The position numbers and the translations under genes were made by a program. The notes beneath the pieces are model-generated. The model ran no database searches and had not been told where the DNA came from. It saw nothing but the letters and a program-made list of their open reading frames with translations. From positions 1-48,940 of IMG/VR virus record IMGVR_UViG_3300046009_003988: DNA of 48,940 nt; one strand, written 5' to 3'. This document shows positions 1 through 9,300 of the stretch, piece by piece. This DNA comes from a virus. Numbering within the stretch: position 1 is the first letter of the stretch; the number at the start of each line of letters is the position of its first letter.

Positions 1-120
1 AAAGACAGACTCTAATGCCCATTGAAATGCCACATCTTGAGCTTGTAGCAAAGGCGCACGTTCTGCACGAAGTCTTGCCTTGGTTATTTCTTTAGCTTTA
101 TCAAAATTAATAACTATCAT
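1..120 (-). CDS. Small phage protein, 3' end outside window (partial)
   Basis: The reading frame starts at ATG 120-118 and runs off the left edge. The visible product begins MIVINFDKAKEITKARLRAE and is a basic, helical N-terminus. The start overlaps the stop of the upstream gene (ATGA), so the two are translationally coupled. I recall similar short proteins after tail-fibre genes in other phages, but no function can be given from 40 residues. Confidence 0.75.
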   Translation of the reverse strand, partial: MIVINFDKAKEITKARLRAERAPLLQAQDVAFQWALESVF

Positions 121-311
121 ACTTCATACTCCCAAGCGTCACGGAATGTTCTGTCAGACGGAATATCGGAGGCATTTACAATTTTATACTCAGCACCTGC
201 TGGTACATCTTTGACTGCTAGTTGCTGAATAGTGTTAAGTTCTAACCATTCGGCAGTAGGAATTATTACTGCTACACCACCACTATCTGTTTTATATATA
301 ATTCGTTTCAT
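117..311 (-). CDS. Small conserved phage protein downstream of fibre genes
   Basis: 64 residues, starting MKRIIYKTDSGGVAVIIPTA and containing IPSDRTFRDAWE near the C-terminus. A spacer with AGGATAA precedes the start, the same ribosome-binding site used by the three fibre-type genes upstream. The stop overlaps the next ATG. Similar DRTFRDAW proteins sit near tail-fibre genes in many phages, so a tail role or co-expression with fibres is likely. The exact function is unknown. Confidence 0.75.
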   Translation of the reverse strand: MKRIIYKTDSGGVAVIIPTAEWLELNTIQQLAVKDVPAGAEYKIVNASDIPSDRTFRDAWEYEV

Positions 312-320
312 TGTTTATCC

Positions 321-689
321 TTATGACATAGGCGCTTCATAAATATTTACAGTTTCAAAAGCATCAGTTCCTACAAAAGTAGATGGTGAGCGAATAAAAT
401 AAAATGCGCCAGCTTTTACAGGAAACCCGAATGAAAATCCTTTTGTATTATTATTTATATCATCACCTAATGTTGCAATCATGGTATTTACCGTAGTGCT
501 TGAACCAGCTAAAACATCTAATCCATTTCTAAACGAACCTAGCCCTCTTACAGTAACATAAGAATCTACTGTTGGACTATACCAAGTATTTACAGATCGA
601 GTTATAAGGTTAGTCCAAGATATACTGGTAGCACCTAATGTTGCTCTTGCACTAATAGTATTTGCACTTCCGTCTATTGTAACTGCCAT
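321..689 (-). CDS. Fibre-associated small structural protein
   Basis: 122 residues rich in Ser, Thr, Gly and Asn, with predicted beta character and no catalytic motif. It begins MAVTIDGSANTISARATLG, a style typical of phage fibre or decoration proteins. It follows two similar short genes, each preceded by the same AGGATAAATC-ATG start region, which suggests duplication of an expression cassette. Inference: part of, or attached to, the distal tail fibre. No receptor-binding domain can be named. Confidence 0.65.
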   Translation of the reverse strand: MAVTIDGSANTISARATLGATSISWTNLITRSVNTWYSPTVDSYVTVRGLGSFRNGLDVLAGSSTTVNTMIATLGDDINNNTKGFSFGFPVKAGAFYFIRSPSTFVGTDAFETVNIYEAPMS

Positions 690-697
690 GATTTATC

Positions 698-1291
698 CTA
701 TTCGTACATTATGTTGATTGAACCAGCGTCAAATGTTTGAGTGCCGATTACTGTGGTAATACTTAGTCTATCTATAACTCCGTTAGCAGTAACACTGCTA
801 CCACCATTAGCTCCTACCAAACCGCCTGGTGAAAAACCAATAACGCTTGTTGCGACATACGAATTCCCGCTTATGTTAGTTATTGTTACAAGCCCATGCC
901 TAGCAGTTGTCGCAGACGAACTAGCATTGGCAATGTCCACAGGAAAGCCATCCGTTACTGCACCACTGCCTTCCAAAGAGTTTGTATTGTATGTAATCAT
1001 TCCACCCACATATCCAGTTGTAACTAAAGTAGTGCGTCCAATTCTAATACGCACGGGTGAAGTACCATTTGTAGATAATCCTTGAAACATTACAGTAACT
1101 CGTTTTACCCAGCTTGGTATGCCGGTGAAGTCTATACTTGTTTGCCCAGCAGCTGCTATTGTTGTACCATGCACTAATGGTGCTAATGTGCCTGTTGCCG
1201 CAACCAAGGTCTGTGTTGATGAACCTGCTACTGTCGGTGCAGATAATGTAACTGAACCGCTTGTATCACCACTAATAACTACTGAAGCCAT
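698..1291 (-). CDS. Tail-fibre-like protein
   Basis: 197 residues. The N-terminus (MASVVISGDTSGSVTLSAP) is a repeat-like element common at the start of phage fibre tips, followed by a beta-rich Gly/Ser/Thr domain ending in DAGSINIMYE. There are no cysteines or enzymatic motifs. It lies in a run of short fibre-type genes after the main fibre gene with the same AGGATAAATC start region, so it is likely translated at a similar level. Probably a distal fibre or receptor-binding component. Confidence 0.7.
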   Translation of the reverse strand: MASVVISGDTSGSVTLSAPTVAGSSTQTLVAATGTLAPLVHGTTIAAAGQTSIDFTGIPSWVKRVTVMFQGLSTNGTSPVRIRIGRTTLVTTGYVGGMITYNTNSLEGSGAVTDGFPVDIANASSSATTARHGLVTITNISGNSYVATSVIGFSPGGLVGANGGSSVTANGVIDRLSITTVIGTQTFDAGSINIMYE

Positions 1292-1300
1292 GATTTATCC

Positions 1301-1735
1301 TTATCTAAAAAATGCAACACTAACATGATCCACATCGCCATTATTACCTGCATCATCTACCACCCAAATTCTTTGAGTAGTTGTTGTATTTGCAACAGTA
1401 GTAGCATTTTGTCTGGTGATTTGAACAGTCATACCATTTCGTGCAGTTAAAGATGCACAAGCACCAACACAAGCAAAATTTATGTCTGGCATTGCGTTTG
1501 TGAAATTAACTGTATATGTACCAACTCCATTATCAGTAATAGAGCTTACATTGAATGAAGCCCTTGCGGCTGGAGTACCTGTGCCGTTAAAATTTATCCA
1601 AGCACGACAGAATGTACCTATTTGCACATTATTGACATCAGCAATTGTAGGCGGAGTTAATGCAACGCCATTTTTAATATTTAATTGGCTTGTTGAAGCC
1701 GCTTGTACTATATCTGCTATTACCGTTCCTGCCAT
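1301..1735 (-). CDS. Tail-fibre tip-like protein
   Basis: 144 residues. The central part, with CRAWINFNGTGTPAARASFN and then NVSSITDNGVGTYTVNFTNA, matches a C-terminal domain I have seen at the ends of many phage tail fibres. Here it is a free-standing protein, with a short N-terminal stretch (TVIADIVQAASTSQLNIKNG) possibly for attachment. It is the first gene after the minus promoter at 1761-1789. Function as a fibre tip or exchangeable receptor-binding domain is inferred. Confidence 0.75.
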   Translation of the reverse strand: MAGTVIADIVQAASTSQLNIKNGVALTPPTIADVNNVQIGTFCRAWINFNGTGTPAARASFNVSSITDNGVGTYTVNFTNAMPDINFACVGACASLTARNGMTVQITRQNATTVANTTTTQRIWVVDDAGNNGDVDHVSVAFFR

Positions 1736-1760
1736 GATTTATCCTTTTTTGATTTTATTA

Positions 1761-1789
1761 ATTATAACAGCTATGGTACTTTAAGTCAA
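1761..1789 (-). promoter_or_regulatory. Sigma70-type promoter for distal fibre genes
   Basis: On the minus strand TTGACT is followed by 17 bases and TATAAT. It lies between the main fibre gene and the short fibre genes, so it can transcribe 1735 to 1 independently. Confidence 0.8.
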
Positions 1790-1824
1790 GGATAAAAATA
1801 TTTACCCCCAACTTATATTATAAG

Positions 1825-3384
1825 TTATAATATTACCCATCGTGATGTACTAGGAATTGTAACTGTAACATTTGAATCTATAGTAATAGGTCCTACTGAC
1901 ATAGCAGATTTTCCAAATGTTATAGAATAGGATGAAAGTATTGTTTGAGCATTTTCATACATAGTATCATCTGCTACTGTTGCCTTACTACTACCCCAAC
2001 CCAGTGATGAACCATTCCAAATCAATGCTGTATTTGCTATAGTTGGTGCTGCTACAAAACTAGTAGTATCTACGCCTGATTGAAATACTATGCGATTATT
2101 AGCACCACCTAAAATACCAGTAGCTAGGGGATTACCCCAACCTAGGGATGAACCATTCCAAATTACAGAAGTATTTGTTATAGTTGGAGCAGCTACAAAT
2201 CCAGTACTACCTACACCAGACTGAACTACTATTCGATTGGCAGCACCACCCAAAATATGGGTTGTAGAAGTTGCTGCAGTTACAGTATCTGTAGTTTTTG
2301 CCAACCTGCTCCAACTAGTAAAAGCACCTACACCAAGTTTAGCTCTAACATAAATATCCGTAGTATTAGCTACATGATAGTATTGATAGACTGCATTTAT
2401 AGTTGCATTTACATATACCTCTAATTTACCTGCTAAAGCTACTGGATAATTTAATAAAACTGTAGCATTTGCAGCTGTTGGTTGATGAAATACACCATTA
2501 CTGGTTCTAGTATCTAAATTTATACTCGCTCCAATGTCTGCTTGCAACATTAAGGCATTGGCATTAACATATGCAGTAGTAGCAATCTTAGTAGTATTAT
2601 CTAAGATTGGTGGGGTAGGTGCTACTGGAGTACCTGTAAAACTAGGACTAGCTAGATTAGCTTTTAAATTATTAGCAGTAGTTACAAACTCTGTTGTTGC
2701 TGGTAGCAAACTACTATTACCAGCAACTTGAGTTACAAAGAGTTTACCACTTAAACTTTGAGCAGAATCTAAATCTACAAAAGTTTTAGTAGCTGCTCCT
2801 GTTCCAATAGTTAATTTATCATTAACTGTGTCCCATTGAACTAAACCTTCGGAAGTAGATCCAGCTCCTGTAGGTATATTAAGGGATGTAATTCCAGCTA
2901 ATGTACCTCCAGTAATTGCTACTGATGATGCAGCTTGAGTAGCCATGCTTGCTAGACTTGCTGAGCTTACATTAGTTATTAAACCTTTAGCATTTACTGT
3001 AATTACTGGTACTACTGTAGTGGAACCATAGGTACCCACTGCAGCATTCACAGTTGCTAAAGTTGCGGCTGATGTTACATTGGCACTACCATTAATAGTA
3101 GTAGAGTAAGTAACATCACCTGTTAGTGCAATAGTTCTTGGAGTACTCCATGAATTTGCTGTACTTACATTTATTGCATAAGTACTTGAAAGATCGGCCC
3201 ATGCTGTACCACTCCACTTTTGCCACTTATTACTAGCCCCCTTCCACTGGATTGCTCCAGTGGGAAGGTTAGTAGGTGTAGTATCTAAACCTAGTGCTAA
3301 ATCATCTAATTTAGAATTTAGTTCTGATACAAAGTTGGAGTAGGTACTAGTTAGGGTCGGTAGATTCCAATTAGCTGATGGCAT
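1825..3384 (-). CDS. Tail fibre protein
   Basis: 519 residues, rich in Ser, Thr, Ala and Asn. The N-terminal part includes LPTGAIQWKGASNKWQKWSG, a phrase common in phage fibres. The middle has stretches such as ALTGDVTYSTTINGSANVTS followed by LATVNAAVGTYGSTTVVPVI, typical of fibre shaft repeats. Two near-identical direct repeats occur near residues 390-465 (ILGGAANRIVVQSGVGSTGF and ILGGANNRIVFQSGVDTTSF, each followed by IWNGSSLGWG). It starts 4 bases after the stop of J, consistent with attachment to the tail tip. Confidence 0.85.
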   Translation of the reverse strand: MPSANWNLPTLTSTYSNFVSELNSKLDDLALGLDTTPTNLPTGAIQWKGASNKWQKWSGTAWADLSSTYAINVSTANSWSTPRTIALTGDVTYSTTINGSANVTSAATLATVNAAVGTYGSTTVVPVITVNAKGLITNVSSASLASMATQAASSVAITGGTLAGITSLNIPTGAGSTSEGLVQWDTVNDKLTIGTGAATKTFVDLDSAQSLSGKLFVTQVAGNSSLLPATTEFVTTANNLKANLASPSFTGTPVAPTPPILDNTTKIATTAYVNANALMLQADIGASINLDTRTSNGVFHQPTAANATVLLNYPVALAGKLEVYVNATINAVYQYYHVANTTDIYVRAKLGVGAFTSWSRLAKTTDTVTAATSTTHILGGAANRIVVQSGVGSTGFVAAPTITNTSVIWNGSSLGWGNPLATGILGGANNRIVFQSGVDTTSFVAAPTIANTALIWNGSSLGWGSSKATVADDTMYENAQTILSSYSITFGKSAMSVGPITIDSNVTVTIPSTSRWVIL

Positions 3385-3387
3385 ATT

Positions 3388-6300
3388 TTATATTGTTCCT
3401 TTTGCAGACCATGAAAAGTTACCAGTTATAGGAGTACCAGAATTATTAAATAATAATACTCTAAAAAACTTAGGATATGTAGTATCTACAAAATCATAGA
3501 TAGCTATTCCCGGTGTTGTACCACCATAAGTTATTTGTATTCCACTGACATCTAAATAATCATAATTAAATGCAACTATAGTTCCTGAAGTTGCGGATGT
3601 TTTAACGATTGAAGCAACTACAGCACCGCCACCGCCACCGCCAGTAATAGTAATATTAGCTGGAAGTATGCTGGTATAGCCGGAACCTGAGTTAGTTACC
3701 TCAATACCAGTAACCGTTCCACCAGATATAATTGCTCTAGCTTTAGCACCAGTACCATTTCCACCTATTGTTACTGTAGGAATTGAGGTATAACCACTTC
3801 CACTACCCGATAGATTTATTTGATAGATTCCATTATCTGATACTTGACCACTACCACCATCATTAGTATATTTAATACTTAATTTTAATCTGTAATCATT
3901 GATACGAAGTAAGTCAATACCAGTAGTATTAGAGTTTAAAATTATCTCAACTTTAACATATCTAAAACTACTTGCAAATACACCGAAAGTTGTATTAATG
4001 TTGGTTCCTGGTTGTACTGCTGAACTTGCAGAGGTATATGTAATACCATCAGTACTTGTACTTAATATAACTTGATATGTACCAGTTGTACCAGATATAT
4101 TAGATATATCAGTAGCTATTGATACATATTGATTGGTATTAAAAATAATGCCATAGTCAATAACTTCTGTTAAAGTACCAGTATTTGTTGATGGTTGTGC
4201 ATATATAGGATATCCGGCATTTGGTTGATCTTGTATAATTGTCCAAGAATTACCAGTAAAATGAGTCTCAAAAGTTTGAGTAGGGCTCATAGGACCAATA
4301 AGCTTATTAATACCTGTAGTACCTAAAGCATCGGATTTAACTATATTAGTTCTAGTAGAAGTTACTGTATTAGAACCATAAGTTGTTACATTAAAGTTAT
4401 CTCGGTAAATATCACCAGTTAGTACATAATCTGGTGGTTGATTTACAACAGCATTTGTATGAGACATATCACTAATATTACCTGCTGTATCTATGGCAAC
4501 TAAAAAGTAAGTGAAGTTTCCAGAGGTTTCTTCAAATACTGTAGTAAAATTACCTGACTTAGTACCAATAGTTTCTGCTTGAGTATATGTTGCTAATGGA
4601 CTAAAAGATTTCTTTAACATAAATGTAGCTATAGGGAAACTATGTTGCGCTGAATCTTCCCAGTTTAATAGTATATTATTATCAATAACTTTATTAAAGA
4701 AATTAAGTGGTTTAGTTGGTTTAGTTATAGTTAGTTGTTTATTTGCTAAAGCCCCTGCTGTATTAAACGAATCGTATGCTCTTATTAAATAGTACCATGT
4801 TCCATCGGCATTATTTAAAGGATCTACGCTGGGATTAATTGGAGGGTCTAGTGCTATTGCTGAACCGCTTAATGAAGCTAAAGATGTGGCATTATTCCAT
4901 GCAGTTTCATCTACGTTAGCAGATCGGGTTGCACGAATTTCATATCTATCAATAGGTAAAGTAAATACATCTAGTAAAGTGCCTGTAATAATAGAAGTCC
5001 AGGCTGCATTAATAAATTGACCTACAATATTTACATTTAAACTATTTATAGCACTTGGCTTAGTTAAAGTTACTGATACAGTTGTTTGAGTAGTAGAAGC
5101 TAGACCAAAAGTATCTTTTGATGCTATTCTAAAAACTTTTGCCTGATTATACTTTAATGTACCTACCGGTACAGTTGATAACTCTGTTACATTAGTTATA
5201 CCATATAAATACTGTAGTATATTAATAGAAGCAGGAATATTAGCTACAAATGTAGCATTTTCCCAAGTTGTTCCACCTTCACGTAATTCATAGTATTCGA
5301 TAGGTAAAGAATTGATTGCAGTAGTTGCAGGATTCCATGAAAATAATAATTTACTTTCTTTCATAGTTGCCGATATATTACTAGGTGCATTAGGCGGTAC
5401 TATAGCAGTTGTTACTGTAGTTCTAGTATTTGATACATTACCATTAATATCTACTGCTTCAATATGTATGGCTTTTGTCCCTGCACCATAAGTCCATTCC
5501 AAAGAATACGAATTAGCAACAGTTTCCCCTATTTTAATAGGATTTCCCACATCACCAAAATATATATTATATTTAGCTATTGGGAAACTATTGCTTGCTA
5601 ATACTGAATGATTCCAAGTAGATCTTAATGTTGTGCCTGTTAAAGTATTTGTTAATCCAGTTGGAGCTGCTGGTACTAATACAGGAATAGTTACGGAAGC
5701 TCTTGGAGATACATTATTTATTATATCTACTGTTTCTATTGAAAATGTTCTAGATAGATTTTTATCTGCCCAAGTATACTCATATGTAGTACCAGTTACT
5801 TCGGCAATGGCCACTGAATCTATATATATTCTATATAGTTTAGTTGCTGCATCTGTAGAATCTACTACCGGTGCTGTCCATTTTAAAGTTAATTTATTTG
5901 CTGAAAATGTACTGGTTATTCCATTTACTTGATTTGGTAGTGTAAATGTTTTTGAAATTGATAAGTCTGGTAAACTTGATTGCCCACTATTATCAATAGT
6001 TTCTATTCTGAAAGTTTTTGATAGTATATTATCTAACCATAAATATTCATATGATGTACCGGTTACTTCTGCTACAGCTGATTCTACACCGTTGGATGTA
6101 ACAAAAATTCTATAACCATATGTAGAAATATTATTACTATTTACTACTGGTGCAGACCAAGATACTTTAAGAATATTACCATTTAATGAAAGCTGCGCAT
6201 TAGTTGCTGGATTTGGCAAAGCTATTATATTACTAACACTTGAAACAGAATTAGTTACTAGTATTGGTAATATAGCAGGTGCTGGAGTTTTTGTAAGAAG

Positions 6301-9300
6301 TATTTTTGCTGTTGTATTATCTATTAAACTACCTGATAATGTATATGAAGCAGACCAATTACCAGAAGTATCTTTAGCTTTTATATAAAATAAATGAGTT
6401 TTTCCAGATACATAAGTTTTTGTTGATAAAGTTACTTGAGTATCTTTACCACGATATATAGCAGCATTTGCAGAATCTAAACCCCATGTACCATAACGAA
6501 TCTCATAGTATTCAATATCTAAATCTGGCACCGCTGACCAACTTAATGTTAGCCCATCATTTGCTAGACTAGAATTAAAATTAGTTATATCTGCTGGATT
6601 TACTGTTTTACCTACTACTACATGATTTACTTCAGTTTTTTGTGATTTAGTACCTAAAGAATTTATAGCTTGTACTGATATAGTATATTCTGCTTCTGAG
6701 ATAGAAGATATTTCTATATTTGGTAAATTACTATATACTACTACTTCATTGCTATTTGTAGTTATATTTTTATAAGTTACCTGATAAGTATCTATAGTAG
6801 TATCTGGGCTTTCCCATGAAATAGATAATATATTACTTAGTACTTGCGGTGCTATTAAATACATATGTTCTGTAATAGTAATATTTTCTACTGGTTCTGG
6901 AACTAATGTTTGTGTATTTATTTTCTTTGGTTGTAGTCTATGATTATATTCTATATTATTAAATTTCTCTTCATTATAGCTTAAAGCAGTAATACCCATA
7001 ACACCTTTTGAAGGTTCTGATATTGATACTACTCTCCAAGATTGTAGTGCTAAATCACTAACTGATACTATCCATACTGAACCTACTGGAATAATAAAAG
7101 ATTGCGTTGTATTAACTATTAGGTCTATTTGATTTTGATTATTTGATATGTTAGATAATGGTAAACTTATAACTGTACCGTCATCTTTTGTAAATAGTGC
7201 AGTATATGTTTTACCTGTTGTAAATTTTATAGGATTATCAACAGTTACTATTACATTAGTACCAGTATTATATTGTACAGCAGCTACTCTTCCACCCAGT
7301 CTAATTCCAGATCTAAAAGGATCTTGGGTTTGGATTACATCACCTGGTTGACAAAGTAATCCATCTAAACCTGTTTTGAAAGATACGGTTTCAGTTTCAT
7401 ATTGTTCTGTATATAGTAACCACTTACCAAGTCTATGGGCTTGTCCTTGAGAGGTACAACCCATGGCAGATAGTTCAGTTTGTATAATACCATTTTGTAA
7501 TATAGAAGCCTCATCTTGTACATACTCTACTTCAATAGCATAACCATTTTTAGGATTATTCCAAGAAACTAATACTACGTTATGACGCGTTTTAGCCGAT
7601 GTACCAGTATATGTAAAAGTACCATCTATAACATTAGCAGCTGTATATATAGCATCTACAGATTTAGGAGAATCTTGAGATGCAGTAACTAAACCAGTAG
7701 ACCAAAATACCATACCTCTAAATATAGAGGCTAGATTAGATACTACTTTATATGCGTCTTCTCGGGTTTGTAAATATAAATTACAAGTAAATCTAGGTTC
7801 TACATCATCAATGATAATATTAATAGATGAACCTACTGGCACTGATTGCGCTTTACTAATAGTATATGTACCTATACCTCCGGTACCTGTTCCTAGTGCA
7901 GTAATAGTACATTCTTCTATACCAAAACCAGTAACTATAGAACCTACTCCTATAGAGGATAGATTTTTTCGGTTAGTTATAGTTAAAGTAGTTCCAGATA
8001 TTGAACCTACTACTACACCAGAAATACCCAAACCAGTAGGTACGGAACCATCACAATATTGAGCAATTGAATATAGTGTCCATTTATCTACTAAACTACC
8101 AGTTACTATATCTCCTAAACCATACCTTGTATTTGTTATTAAATCATAAAATACCCAGGCAGGATTATCGGTCCAATCTACTACAAATGTACCATCCCAA
8201 AAACCTGTATAGGTTCTATTAAGTGGGTCGTAGTTTGATGGAATTTTGCATTTGATACCATATATTTCATAAGATCTTGATGGTATACTTGAAAATTGTT
8301 CAGCATCTATAGCACAATACATCATAGCACTATTTGGATAGTTTAACTTAGCTTTTACTACTTCAGTATATGTACTCCAATATAGTTCGTTTGAAATACT
8401 TGCTTTTACTGATTCTTCTTCTACTCTGATTACCTGTACTTGCCAAGGACCTTCACCCCTTAAAGGTACTGTATAACCACGTTGATATTTAGCTAATGTT
8501 TTACCCTCTATTACCCCCAAGGTATCGAAAGCAACGGTATAGGATCTATTTGTAAAACCAAATAATCCTTGTGCAACTCCAATAACTTCGCACTTATATT
8601 CATAAATAGCTAAAGTATGCTCAACTAATACTGTTTTAGTAGTGTAAACTGGCACAGATACTGAATTAGTAATACCAAAACCTTGGGAAGCAGTTGTTCT
8701 GGTTTCATTCTTACCAGTAAATGCTACTGTAGCATGTATTTCCCAATTAGTGGCACCAACTAAACGTTTATATACTCCTATAGAAATATTTTGTTGTTTA
8801 TTACTAGTTGTTCTCCAACCAAGTACCAGTTGACTTGCTATTGCATCCTCTGTTTCGGTATATACTGAATAACCTTTTATAGCTACTGATTGTCTTCTAT
8901 TTGTATTTCCATACATATACATTGTACCAGAATTAGCATCTGGTGGTGGTGTTGCGTATAATACTGAACTACTACCTGAAGTACTATTGTAAGTACCTAA
9001 ATCACGTATTGTAACTTCGGTACCAGACAATGTACCATTATTTTTAGTATTATAACTTAATCCTACTCTTTCATATTTAGAATAAGGTTCGCTATTTTTT
9101 ACATTAATTACAAAGGATACTTTACTACCGTGTAAATCTCCAGTAGTTGTATCTTGCTCTGTAAGTTGTGGTACTTCCATAGTAATATAACATTCATCTG
9201 CTTCTAGGTTAGTTACTGAACGGACTGTTCCAGTTGCTCTTTGCATAAATACACTTGAAGCATTCAATGCTAATGGTTCATCTAGTAAAACTGTGAATGT

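Noticed and set aside
741-1085. 114-residue plus-strand frame
   Set aside because: Antisense to a fibre gene with the Pro/Val-rich composition typical of shadows.
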